From the NCBI GenBank assembly GCA_025360005.1, contig JANYDA010000050.1:1-64000 (forward strand): DNA of 64,000 nucleotides, written 5' to 3'. A program made the translations under genes and the position numbers. The notes under the pieces were generated by a model. It made no database searches, was not told where the DNA came from, and saw only the letters and a program-made list of their open reading frames with translations. Below are positions 26,425-35,316 of the stretch, piece after piece; position 1 is the stretch's first letter, and each line of letters starts with the position of its first letter. Source of the DNA: Fibrobacteria bacterium (GTDB taxonomy: Bacteria > Fibrobacterota > Fibrobacteria > UBA11236).

Positions 26425-28920
26425 GTGCGAATTCCCCTGGTCGGTCCTTACCTGCGCTGGCTCCAAAAAGGCAACCCCGTGGGGACGGTGGAGCGCTATC
26501 CGGAAATCGACGCCCAGTTCCAGTCCTCGCTCAAGGGCGTCTACATCGTGGGCGATTTGACCGGCATCCCGCTCCTGAAAATGGCTTCCGAAAGCGGCGC
26601 CAAAGTGGTGCGGCATCTCCTCGCCGATGCGGATTTCACGGCCCGCAAGCGCGGGGCCGCCGCTCTCGCTTCAACTGCGCCGGCGGCCCCGAACGCCATG
26701 GGTGGCGATAAAGGCGAGGAGGTCCGCGACGTGGTCATCATCGGCGGAGGCCCGGCCGGCATCGCTTGCGCGCTGGAATGCCAAAAGCAGGGACTGGATT
26801 ACCAGGTGCTGGAATCCTCCGGCCTGTTCAGCACTATCGAGAATTTTCCCAAGGGGAAACCCATCCTGGCCAAGCCGGACGGCTACCGGGAAGAGTCCGC
26901 GCTTTCCATCCGCGACGGTTATAAGGAAACCCTGCTGGAGGATTTGCGCGGCCAGATCGCAGGCAAGGAACTGCGGATCCGCACGGGCGTGCGCGTGGAA
27001 GCCATCCGCCGCGGACAGGGATCCGGATCGGGAGGCAAAAGCGGCGACGGCACCCTGACATTGGAAACCAACCAGGGACCGCTGCAGGCCTTGCGCGTGG
27101 TGGTCGCCATCGGCAAGACTGGGGATGCCCGCAAGCTGGGAGTGCCGGGCGAAGGCCGGGCCAACGTGTTCAACCGCCTTTTCGATCCCGGGGAATATCG
27201 CGACCGCGATATCCTGGTGGTAGGCGGCGGTGATTCGGCGGTGGAAGCCGCGGCCGCCTTGGCGGAAGCCGGCAACCGGGTCAAGCTCTCCTATCGCAAA
27301 GAGTCGCTGGACCGGCCCAAGCCGGAGAACCTGGAGCGCTTCGAGTTCCTGCGCCAGGCCGGGCTCATCGAAGCCCTGTTCCAATCCCAGCCCAAGGCCA
27401 TCGGCGCAGGCGAAACCGTTCTCAAGACCCCGGCCGGCGAAAAGACCCTGAAGACGGACGAGGTGTTCGTGCTCATCGGCAGGGAATTGCCGACGGCCTT
27501 CTTCAAGCGATCGGGCCTGCGCCTGGCGGGCCAGAAGGATCGTTCCTGGTACGTATTCCTGGTCGCCATGCTCAGCTTCTTCTCCATGCTCTATTTCGGC
27601 AAAGCGGGCGCGGCGCGGGATCTGTTCCAGGGAGCGCATTCCCTGCCCGGCTTCCTCACGGCTTACCTCACCGGCCCCTTCAAGGCCGCCGTCACCGGGA
27701 GCCTGGCTTGGTCATTACACCATTATTCCTGGTACTCATCGCTCAACTTCTACCTGGGCTGGGCCGGCTCGCTGGTTTTCCTGGCTGCCGGCGCGGCCGC
27801 CCTGGCCTTGATGATCCGCCGGCGCGACAAATATTTCGGGACCGCCTGGAACCGCCTCAAGTACGGCTACTTCATCGGAACGGCCCTGTTCTTCACCTGG
27901 ATGTATTTCCATTTCCTCTTGGGCCGCAACGCCGGCTGGGTGGAAGAGCCCACCTATTATTACAGCCTCTTCTACAGCCTCACAGTCATCCTTTTCGGCG
28001 CGCGTCGCATGCTCGTCAAAAAAAGCCGCTATATCCGCTACCAGGTCCTCTCGCTGATTATCGTGCAGGTCTTCTTCCTTTTCCTGCTGCCCTTCCACCT
28101 TTTCGAGCCGCTCATCAAAGCGCATTTTTCCGCCGGCGGCTACGTGATGCGGGAGATCTTCCCATCGGGCAAATGGTCCTGCTTCGGTCTGGTCCTCTTC
28201 TGGCCCTTGGACATGAACGATTTCGGAACCAGCGCCTTCTGGACCTGGTTCCCCTTCGTGCAAACCTTCGGCATCCTGGCCCTCATCGTATGGCAATGGG
28301 GCAAGGGCGCCTATTGCGGCTGGATCTGCAGTTGCGGCGGGATGGCGGAAACCCTGGGCGACGAATACCGCACCGGCGCACCGCACGGCAAGACGCCCAA
28401 GCAGCTCGACAGCATCGGCCAGTTCGTGTTGGCCTGGGCCGTGGTCGTCACCGCCTTCGGCTATTTCACCAATCGCATGGGCGCGCATCCGGCTTGGGTC
28501 GATACCTTGCACGGCCTCTATAAATTATCCATCGATGCGTTCTTCGCGGGCGTGCTTGGGCTGGGCGTCTATTTCTTCCTGTCGGGTCGCATCTGGTGCC
28601 GGTACGGCTGCCCATTGGCGGCCATCATGCATATTTACAGCCGCTTCTCCAGGTTCCGCATCTTCGCGGAGAAGAAGAAATGCATCTCGTGCAACATCTG
28701 CACCAAGGTATGCCATATGGGCATCGATGTCATGAACTTCGCCAACAAGGGCGTGCCCATGAACGATGTGGAATGCGTGCGCTGCTCCGCTTGCGTGCAA
28801 AGCTGCCCCACGGAAACGCTCTCCTTCGGGAAGATAAGGGCCGCTTCCGATCCGGAGAATCGCACGCGCCAGGAAGTCCCGGCGTTTTCCAAAGAGGATT
28901 GGAAGGCCGGCATCCGCTAG
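26425..28920 (+). CDS. Fused thioredoxin-reductase-like flavoprotein and NapH-like Fe-S membrane protein
   Basis: An 831-residue electron-transfer protein. Residues about 1-65 resemble the C-terminal piece of a flavoprotein (GVYIVGDLTG), placed in front of the main domain. The FAD/NAD domain spans about 100-365 with VVIIGGGPAGIACALE and ILVVGGGDSAVEAA. About eight membrane helices follow (370-700). The end carries two CxxCxxCxxxC clusters (CISCNICTKVC and CVRCSACVQSC) plus CGWICSCGG and CRYGC, as in NapH/CcoG/NosR-type quinol or ferredoxin oxidoreductases. It likely passes electrons from NAD(P)H to a membrane partner. GTG start with GAGG upstream; no related genes adjacent. Confidence 0.8.
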   Translation: MRIPLVGPYLRWLQKGNPVGTVERYPEIDAQFQSSLKGVYIVGDLTGIPLLKMASESGAKVVRHLLADADFTARKRGAAALASTAPAAPNAMGGDKGEEVRDVVIIGGGPAGIACALECQKQGLDYQVLESSGLFSTIENFPKGKPILAKPDGYREESALSIRDGYKETLLEDLRGQIAGKELRIRTGVRVEAIRRGQGSGSGGKSGDGTLTLETNQGPLQALRVVVAIGKTGDARKLGVPGEGRANVFNRLFDPGEYRDRDILVVGGGDSAVEAAAALAEAGNRVKLSYRKESLDRPKPENLERFEFLRQAGLIEALFQSQPKAIGAGETVLKTPAGEKTLKTDEVFVLIGRELPTAFFKRSGLRLAGQKDRSWYVFLVAMLSFFSMLYFGKAGAARDLFQGAHSLPGFLTAYLTGPFKAAVTGSLAWSLHHYSWYSSLNFYLGWAGSLVFLAAGAAALALMIRRRDKYFGTAWNRLKYGYFIGTALFFTWMYFHFLLGRNAGWVEEPTYYYSLFYSLTVILFGARRMLVKKSRYIRYQVLSLIIVQVFFLFLLPFHLFEPLIKAHFSAGGYVMREIFPSGKWSCFGLVLFWPLDMNDFGTSAFWTWFPFVQTFGILALIVWQWGKGAYCGWICSCGGMAETLGDEYRTGAPHGKTPKQLDSIGQFVLAWAVVVTAFGYFTNRMGAHPAWVDTLHGLYKLSIDAFFAGVLGLGVYFFLSGRIWCRYGCPLAAIMHIYSRFSRFRIFAEKKKCISCNICTKVCHMGIDVMNFANKGVPMNDVECVRCSACVQSCPTETLSFGKIRAASDPENRTRQEVPAFSKEDWKAGIR

Positions 28921-29272
28921 CGCGAATGCCCGGGATCCCGAGGCTAAGGGGCCGCGGGCGGCTTGGCCAAGGCGGGCGGGATGGCGACGACGCCGATGTT
29001 CTTTTGCCGATGCGATCGAGTTCGGGTTTCCGCACGGGCGCATCCCGATCGGTGCGCCCAGCACCCATCCTGCCTATATCGATGGCGCTGAGGCCCGGTT
29101 TACGCCCGCTTTCATGCATCCGGCCGCGTCCATGCGCCCGGGTTTACGCCGGAACCTCCCTCGGTGACCCAGCGGAAACCATTGGCATTGGGAAGGATTT
29201 TCTACCTTGGTTCCTCTCCCGGAACGGACCTAGCGTTTATCCGTCAGGGGACGGATCGGAATCCAAATCGCG
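28921..29272. other. Intergenic region, no gene seen
   Basis: About 350 bases between the flavin/Fe-S fusion and the VTT-domain gene. Frames here lack recognisable protein signal. No T-tailed hairpin or clear promoter stands out; the segment 29160-29272 probably carries the promoter of the next gene. Confidence 0.5.
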
Positions 29273-29995
29273 ATGAAATCGAAAATCCTGATCATCAGCC
29301 TGATTGTCATCGCCGTGATCGCGGTCAACGCTTTCTTCCCGTTCAAGGACCACCTTGAGGATGCCATCGATTGGTTCCGCGATTTGGGGCCCTTGGCCGT
29401 CATTCCCTACATGGTTCTGTTCATCACCGCCTCCGTCTTCTTCATTCCCGTTTCCGGTTTGATCCTGGTGGCGGGCACCTTATACGGTTTCTGGATGGGC
29501 TATTTGCTGGTGGCGGCTTCCGGACTCGCCTCCATCGCCGTGACGTACGGCGTGGGAAAGCGGCTCTGGCGCACGCGCGTAGAGGCCCTGCGCCGCGATC
29601 ATCCCCGTTTCGAATCCATCTATGAAGCCATTTCCAAGCAGGGCCCCATGCTGGTCTTCCTCATCCGGCTCAATCCGCTGCTGCCTTTCTCCGTGCTCAA
29701 TTATCTCTTCACCATCCCCAAGCTCGATTTCCGGAAATATCTGGTCAGCTCTTTCCTGGGCCTGACTCCGGATATTTTCTTCTATCTCTACGTGGGGCAC
29801 GTGGGCCAAGGTCTGCTGGAGGATCCGTCCGGGCTGACCGTTTGGAACTGGCTCATCCTGGGGTGCGCTTTAGGGACCACGCTGATCGCCGCGTTCATCA
29901 TCAACCGCATCATCCACAAGGCGGCGCCTCACAGCCCGGGCGGCAAAGAGCCGGGCGGCCAAGAGAAGCCGTTGGTTTCGGCTACCGGTCCCTGA
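29273..29995 (+). CDS. TVP38/TMEM64 (VTT/DedA-like) membrane protein
   Basis: A 240-residue integral membrane protein of the VTT superfamily: a first helix at 5-22, FIPVSGLILVAGTLYGFWMGYLLV (about 57-80), FLIRLNPLLPFSVLNYLF with the family's Arg/Pro re-entrant motif (about 137-154), and GLTPDIFFYLYVGHVG. DedA-like proteins move lipids or maintain membrane potential. It ends 18 bases before the convergent DUF1501 gene. Substrate unknown. Confidence 0.85.
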   Translation: MKSKILIISLIVIAVIAVNAFFPFKDHLEDAIDWFRDLGPLAVIPYMVLFITASVFFIPVSGLILVAGTLYGFWMGYLLVAASGLASIAVTYGVGKRLWRTRVEALRRDHPRFESIYEAISKQGPMLVFLIRLNPLLPFSVLNYLFTIPKLDFRKYLVSSFLGLTPDIFFYLYVGHVGQGLLEDPSGLTVWNWLILGCALGTTLIAAFIINRIIHKAAPHSPGGKEPGGQEKPLVSATGP

Positions 29996-30013
29996 ACGGT
30001 TCCACGGCAAGGT

Positions 30014-31582
30014 TCAGCGCATCACCTCCATAGGCCTTTGCAAAGTGCGGCCACCCATTTCCAACTGATAGAAATAGGTTCCCGGGCTCAAGGTCCCGGC
30101 TTCCAGCGTGCGCGCATAGGTTCCCGGCGCATGGAACCCGTCCACCACCACGCGCACCATGTTTCCGCGCATGTCGAACAGGCGCAAGCGCACGCGATCC
30201 ATCCCGGTTGATACACGGTAACGGACCGTGGTAGCGCCGCGGAAAGGATTGGGAAAGTTCTGCTCCAATTCGGCGCCCATGGTTGCGGAGACCCGCGGCA
30301 AAACCGGCGAGCCCACGATGGGCAACGCGGGGAAATCCTTCAGCAACACCGTTTGCAAATCCGCCGCGGAGACGCCCAGCCAATCCTTGAGGATGCTGGC
30401 GTAGACGGAGCGGTAATCGTATTGCATGGGGATGTTGTCCTTGACCGTCACCGTATCCGGAATGGCGGGATTGTTCCCCAGCAGGCCGCCGGAAACGCCC
30501 GCCCCCCAAACCAAGAGGGGCGCGGAGGTGCCGTGATCGGTGCCCAGCGATGCGTTCGACAGGATGCGTCGCCCGAACTCGGACATGGTCATGCCCATGA
30601 CGCGGTTATCCAGTCCCAGCAGGCGCAGATCGTCCTGGAAAGCCACGATGGCGTCGTTCAGTTTGGTCAGCAGGGCCGCATGGGAACCCGTGGTCACGTC
30701 CGCGGCCAACACCTGGTTGGCGTGCGTGTCGAAGCCGTGCAGGGAAACCACGTAGACCTTGGTTTGCAAGCCTCCGGCGATAAGGCGGGCTACCCCCTTG
30801 AGCTGATCGGCAAGCGTATTGCCGGTGGCGGGATACAAGCCGGACTTGTTGGCGGCCGCGCCGATGGCCTTCTTGATCGACTCCCCGTACTTCTGAGTTT
30901 CCGTGAACATCTGCCGGATGAAGGTGAGCTCATGGCCGGCGGGCGTGGCGGGCGCGGTATCGTAGCCGGAAGGCACCAGGGAATAGATGGATGTGGCGTT
31001 GGCCACCGCCATGCCCATGGGCACGGACGATCCCTGTAACAAGGTGAACAGCGAGGATCCGATCTGGACGGCGGGCGGATCGGGGAAGTCCTTGCTGGGA
31101 TATCCGTCCGGGTAGTTGGGGTAGATGGTTTCCAGGTAACGTCCAAGCCACCCCGTGGTCAATACCTGGTTGTAGTCGGAGGCCGAGAACCAGATATCCG
31201 TGGATCGGAAATGGCTCTGGTTGTGGTTGGGATAGCCCACGGACTGGATGATGCGCAGGTTGCCGTCCGCGTACAGCTTGGCCAGGCCGGATAGGGCCGG
31301 ATGCAGGCCAGTGGCGGCGGTGAGCTTCACGGCCTTGTTTTCCGGGATCATGATGTTGGCGCGCGCCTTGGCCAGGTTGGCGTATTGATCCAACGGGAGC
31401 ACCATGTTGAGGCCGTCGTTGCCGCCGTCCAGGCGGATGACCACCAGGACGCGATCGTTCCCGGCCAAGGCCGCCAGGTTGGCGAGCGGATCCATGCCGT
31501 ACGCCTTGGCGCTGAGTTTGCCGGAGGCGAACGGGATGGCGCAAGCCGAAGCGCCGAGCTTCAAGAATCTTCTTCTGTCCAT
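30014..31582 (-). CDS. DUF1501 exported protein with sorting-tail-like C-terminus
   Basis: About 522 residues. The N-terminus MDRRRFLKLGASACAIPFAS is a Tat-like signal. The DUF1501 (sulfatase-like fold) core includes LVVIRLDGGNDGLNMVLPL, GMTMSEFGRRI and LGTDHGTSAPLLVWG. The last about 85 residues form a T9SS/FlgD-like sorting domain: QNFPNPFRGATTVRYRV, RLRLFDMRG, LSPGTYFYQLEM. This predicts export through the type IX system to the surface. Start 31582 is chosen for the signal; the frame extends to 31978. It follows the DUF1800 gene by 14 bases, forming a conserved pair whose function is unknown. Confidence 0.87.
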   Translation of the reverse strand: MDRRRFLKLGASACAIPFASGKLSAKAYGMDPLANLAALAGNDRVLVVIRLDGGNDGLNMVLPLDQYANLAKARANIMIPENKAVKLTAATGLHPALSGLAKLYADGNLRIIQSVGYPNHNQSHFRSTDIWFSASDYNQVLTTGWLGRYLETIYPNYPDGYPSKDFPDPPAVQIGSSLFTLLQGSSVPMGMAVANATSIYSLVPSGYDTAPATPAGHELTFIRQMFTETQKYGESIKKAIGAAANKSGLYPATGNTLADQLKGVARLIAGGLQTKVYVVSLHGFDTHANQVLAADVTTGSHAALLTKLNDAIVAFQDDLRLLGLDNRVMGMTMSEFGRRILSNASLGTDHGTSAPLLVWGAGVSGGLLGNNPAIPDTVTVKDNIPMQYDYRSVYASILKDWLGVSAADLQTVLLKDFPALPIVGSPVLPRVSATMGAELEQNFPNPFRGATTVRYRVSTGMDRVRLRLFDMRGNMVRVVVDGFHAPGTYARTLEAGTLSPGTYFYQLEMGGRTLQRPMEVMR

Positions 31583-31596
31583 GCCGGTATCCCCCG

Positions 31597-33291
31597 TTAG
31601 CATAATTGGAACTCCGCCATCTGCATCATGGCCCCGAACAAGGCGCGCAAGCGCGTCTCCACGGGCTTGATCTTGAGCGGGTCGGTAGGCGCGGCCGCGT
31701 AATCGTCCCATTCCACGCCCCACTCGTACTCGGGCACGCCCGCCAGCATCACGTCCTTCAGGTACTTGATCTGCACGTCGGTAAGCGTGATGGGGTAGAG
31801 AATGGCGGCCAAGTCGGAAACCAGCGCATCCACCGTGCCCGGTTTGGAAGTGGCGTTCGCCAGCGCCAGTACGTCGGCGGAAAGGAAGGATTTGTCCGTG
31901 TAATATCCGTAACCCTTTGCCGAAGCCAGCTTGTCCGTGAACTGCACGCGGCGCGGCAAGGTATCCGAGTTGATCCACACTTCGTAAAAGACCGGGTTTT
32001 GGTAATAAGCGGACCAGCCAGCCACATTGGGGGGATTGCCAATCTCCTGCTGCATGCGCGCGGCCTCGCCCACCATCAAGGCCATCAGGGCGTATTGTTT
32101 CACCGGGTCCGAACCGTCCGGCAAAGGGATGGCCAATTGCCGGAGCGTACCGGCCACCACGTCCACGGGAGTCTTGATCTGGCAGCCCATATTGGCCGCA
32201 TCGTGGAAATGCGCGCTCTTGAACAGGGTGGCCAATACAGGTTTCACCTCGAACCCGGCTTTTACCAGTTGATCCGCCAGCGGTGCGATCACATTCGCTT
32301 CCACGGTGGCGTCGATGGCGTAATAGACGAAGTACCGGTACAGTTTCCGGCAGAAGTATCTGGCCGTTTCCGCCTGTGCGAAGATCATCGCGATGAGATC
32401 GTCCAACTCCGCCGCGCCCGCGTCCGGCCCCGTGCGCCCGGCGATGACCGTGTTTCCGTAGGCGGCCGAGAAGGCCTTGTCCTTGGCGTCATGCTTCTTC
32501 TCCTGGAATTCCGCCGTAGGCGTATCGCGCACGTCCCGCCACCCCGTAAGCACGCGCGCCGCCGCCTTCACGTCCTCTTCCGTGTAGTTGGTGTAGTTGC
32601 CGGCCGCGATTTCCGGGCCCTTGCCCACGGTGAACAGTTCCTGGAGCTCGCGTCCGTAATTCTCGTTGGGATTGGCGTTGGTGTTGCTGTCCCCGTTCAG
32701 ATATTGCAGCATGGCCGGGTCAACGGTGATCTGCCGGACCAGGTCCTTGAAATTGCCCATCACGTTCTTGCGCAACAGGAGTTGGTGCAGGTATGCGTAA
32801 CGGGGATCACCCACCACATCCAGTTCCGTGGCCAGATGGTTGTGCCAGAACAGGATCATCTTTTCCCGGAGGGAGAACTTCTGCCCCAGGATCAGCGCCA
32901 TCCACCAATTCTGGAGCGAGCGTTGCCGGGTACCGTTGAAGTTACCATCGTAGGCGGCCGTGGTCCAGGTCTGGCCTACGGCCACGCCCGTATCGTTCGC
33001 GTCGGTGGAGATGGGCGGCGGCAAGCTCTCGGCGGGCGCATCCAACAACGCGTCCACGCAGGCGCCGGGGGAAAGCGTGAGGGCCAAGTCCAGGTCGGCT
33101 TTGGAATAGCCGAACAGGACCCGCCTCAACACATGCGAGGCGTGGCGTTTGTCCCAGGCGCCCGCATAGGGCTCCAGCCCCGCGGCCACGGCAGCGCGCT
33201 TGGGCAAGGCGGCGTTGGCGTATTTGGCGAACGCGGAGTCCGCCGCGGCGGCTGAACCCGATGCCTTGGCCAACATGGTTCGTCTGTCCAT
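31597..33291 (-). CDS. DUF1800 family protein
   Basis: About 564 residues. DUF1800 features are HVLRRVLFGYSKADLDLAL, LREKMILFWHNHLATE, NENYGRELQELFTVG and EDVKAAARVLTGW, followed by the QIKTPVDVVAGTLRQL block. The N-terminus (MDRRTMLAKASGSAAAA) is short and could be a weak export signal. The ATG at 33291 has AGGAGG seven bases upstream; the longer frame to 33399 is not supported. DUF1800 and DUF1501 genes are widely found as a pair, probably acting together on or outside the membrane. Confidence 0.87.
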   Translation of the reverse strand: MDRRTMLAKASGSAAAADSAFAKYANAALPKRAAVAAGLEPYAGAWDKRHASHVLRRVLFGYSKADLDLALTLSPGACVDALLDAPAESLPPPISTDANDTGVAVGQTWTTAAYDGNFNGTRQRSLQNWWMALILGQKFSLREKMILFWHNHLATELDVVGDPRYAYLHQLLLRKNVMGNFKDLVRQITVDPAMLQYLNGDSNTNANPNENYGRELQELFTVGKGPEIAAGNYTNYTEEDVKAAARVLTGWRDVRDTPTAEFQEKKHDAKDKAFSAAYGNTVIAGRTGPDAGAAELDDLIAMIFAQAETARYFCRKLYRYFVYYAIDATVEANVIAPLADQLVKAGFEVKPVLATLFKSAHFHDAANMGCQIKTPVDVVAGTLRQLAIPLPDGSDPVKQYALMALMVGEAARMQQEIGNPPNVAGWSAYYQNPVFYEVWINSDTLPRRVQFTDKLASAKGYGYYTDKSFLSADVLALANATSKPGTVDALVSDLAAILYPITLTDVQIKYLKDVMLAGVPEYEWGVEWDDYAAAPTDPLKIKPVETRLRALFGAMMQMAEFQLC

Positions 33292-33723
33292 CCTTGTCCT
33301 CCTGTTTATTTCCGCCGCGGCGACCGCGGGGGGGCCCTGTGCGCGCCAATTCCCGCATCCTGACGGCTTCCACCATTGTACCCGCGCAGAAGTCTGCACG
33401 CTATCGAATTTATGTCCGCGATAACGGGAGGGTCAGGGCTTTTTCCATCCGCCCAAAGCGGCTGCCGGGATTTCCATCGGGAGTATCGCGGCTCAACCCC
33501 CAAAAATCCGTCTCAAGATTCGCATTTCCGATAACGGAAAATGAGCGGTACCGGGGAGGGAATAATTCGGGAACCCGCATCCGGGGTGGCGGGTCTAAAT
33601 TTGCATATACGGCCGAAGCGGAAAAGCGCGAGAGGTTCTCCGGCTCCCTTCGGGCCGGACGGGAGTGTAGATTATCCTGGTACCCGTTTTTCAGACCCTG
33701 GAATCGATCGAACCGATGCGCGT

Positions 33724-34281
33724 ATGGTGAACTGGTTCGGTCCGGAAAAGCAAAGCATCGAGCAACTGCGCGAAGGCCGGTTGGAGGGATTACAGTGGAT
33801 TTACCGGACATACTCCCAACGCGTCCTGAACCAATGCTTCCGGATCCTGCTTTCCCGGGAACAGGCCGAGGACGTGCTGCAGGATCTTTTCGTAAAGCTC
33901 CCCTCCATCATCTCCGAGTTCCGGGGCGAAAGCGCTTTGGGAACCTGGCTGTACCGGGTGGCGCACAATATGTGCCTCAATCGTTTGCAGCAGTCGAGAA
34001 ATCGGAACAAACTGGAATGGGAAAACATCGAAATCCTATCCCCGCGCGGTATGGGCACCTCGGTGGAGCTTTCGGACCTTTTGGCCAAAGCCCTCGCGGT
34101 CCTGGACCCGGAAACGCGATCGTTGCTCTGGCTCAAAGAAGGCGAGGGCGTGCCCCTCAAGGAGCTGATGGACATTTTCGGATTGCCGGAAGGTACCCTC
34201 AAGTCCAAGTTGTCGCGGGCGCGGGACCGGGTCAAAGCGTACCTGGAAAAAGAGGCCAACTATGAAAAAGCAAAAGCCTGA
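33724..34281 (+). CDS. ECF-type RNA polymerase sigma factor
   Basis: A 185-residue sigma-70 family protein with region 2 (YSQRVLNQCFRILLSREQAEDVLQDLFVKL and WLYRVAHNMCLNRL) and region 4 (LAKALAVLDPETRSLLWLKEGEGVPLKELMDIFGLPEGTLKSKLSRARDRVK). The length and lack of region 3 place it in the ECF group. The ATG at 33724 begins just before region 2; the frame extends to 33541 without similarity. Its 3' end overlaps the next gene, a one-TM anti-sigma-like protein, suggesting a sigma/anti-sigma pair. Confidence 0.9.
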   Translation: MVNWFGPEKQSIEQLREGRLEGLQWIYRTYSQRVLNQCFRILLSREQAEDVLQDLFVKLPSIISEFRGESALGTWLYRVAHNMCLNRLQQSRNRNKLEWENIEILSPRGMGTSVELSDLLAKALAVLDPETRSLLWLKEGEGVPLKELMDIFGLPEGTLKSKLSRARDRVKAYLEKEANYEKAKA

Positions 34282-34645
34282 ACGAGCGCCCGGGTACGGG
34301 CGGCTTTTCCAGGAGGCGGAACGCCTGGAGCCTACCCCGCAACTTTGGGAGCGGATAGCGGAGCGGTTGGAATTACGCCCCGGACGCGCGGCCGCGGGAA
34401 TGGTTTCATGGCCTAGCCCTTTCCTGCGGTTGGCGGCTTCGGTGGTTTTGGCAGTCGGTTTGCTGGGGTTGGGGATTTTCCTTAAAGCCAAACCCAAGCA
34501 GGTAGCGGCGTCTCCGGCGGCAAGCGCGAGCGCGATGGCCGAGAGCGCGGAACAATTGGACCTGGTCGATCCGGACTTGCTGGGATGGCATGCGGATCTT
34601 GGTGAAGTGGATATGGAGGCCGAAGAGGCCGAGGAGGTTTTATGA
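34262..34645 (+). CDS. Small single-TM protein, candidate anti-sigma factor
   Basis: A 127-residue protein. Residues 1-45 are charged and helical (possible cytoplasmic sigma-binding region), a membrane segment is at about 55-74 (LRLAASVVLAVGLLGLGIFL), and the C-terminal part is acidic. It has no ZAS zinc motif. It overlaps the sigma factor gene by 20 bases and the next gene by four (ATGA). The position argues for an anti-sigma role, but no family is recognised. Confidence 0.55.
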   Translation: MKKQKPERAPGYGRLFQEAERLEPTPQLWERIAERLELRPGRAAAGMVSWPSPFLRLAASVVLAVGLLGLGIFLKAKPKQVAASPAASASAMAESAEQLDLVDPDLLGWHADLGEVDMEAEEAEEVL

Positions 34646-35259
34646 AACGCAACAATCCGAGCAATGCTTCCGGGTGTCCCCGGAGCGTTCAGGTCCGCGC
34701 CCGGCGAGGATGGCGGGCCTTGGGAATGGGCGCCGCGCTGGCCCTGTCCCTGGGCATGTCCGTGCAAGCGCAGCCTGGGGATTTCCATGACGGTCCGGGC
34801 GGGCCTGGCGGGCCGGGGGGCCCCGGTGGCCCGGGCGGACCCGGCGGCATGGGTATGGAATTCAATCCCCACATGCTCCGCGAACTGCACCTTGCCCCCG
34901 ATCAGGAACGGAAACTGAAGGAAGACCGGCTGGCTTCCCAGAAAAAGAAGATCCAGCTCTTCAGCGAGAAAGCCATGCTGGAACTGGATCTGAAGAATCT
35001 CCTCAGCACCTACCCGGTCAAGAAAGCGGATGCGATCAAGCTGGCCGAAAAGATCGCGGACGTGGATAAGCGGATGACGCTCCAGAAGGTGGAAAACATA
35101 ACCCAATTACTGAGCAGCCTCACGTCGGAACAGCATGCCAAGCTTATGGAACTCCAGGACGAATGGATGGAGAAACACAAGGCCTGGCGGGAAGAGATGG
35201 AGAAGGACCGCAAGCAATTCAGGGACCGCCACGAGGACGGTAAGGGCGAGGACAATTAG
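34642..35259 (+). CDS. CpxP/Spy-like periplasmic protein with Gly-Gly-Pro repeats
   Basis: A 205-residue exported protein: a basic N-terminus, a hydrophobic signal (about 24-42, ending SVQA), then about six GGP repeats (about 50-70), then a long helical region (LAPDQERKLKEDRLASQKKK, DVDKRMTLQKVENITQLLSSLTSEQHAKLMEL) with the LTxxQ-like pattern of Spy/CpxP/ZraP stress proteins. It is translationally coupled to the anti-sigma-like gene and probably reports envelope or metal stress to the sigma factor. The collagen-like repeat is unusual for the family. Confidence 0.7.
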   Translation: MKRNNPSNASGCPRSVQVRARRGWRALGMGAALALSLGMSVQAQPGDFHDGPGGPGGPGGPGGPGGPGGMGMEFNPHMLRELHLAPDQERKLKEDRLASQKKKIQLFSEKAMLELDLKNLLSTYPVKKADAIKLAEKIADVDKRMTLQKVENITQLLSSLTSEQHAKLMELQDEWMEKHKAWREEMEKDRKQFRDRHEDGKGEDN

Positions 35260-35316
35260 ACCAGGTTCAACTTGCCCGGACCGCACCGCCGGCGCGGATA
35301 TGGCTATCTTAAGGCC

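Noticed and set aside
28596-29276. Plus-strand 226-codon frame in the Fe-S protein and following gap
   Set aside because: Out of frame with the ferredoxin clusters; an antisense-like composition shadow.
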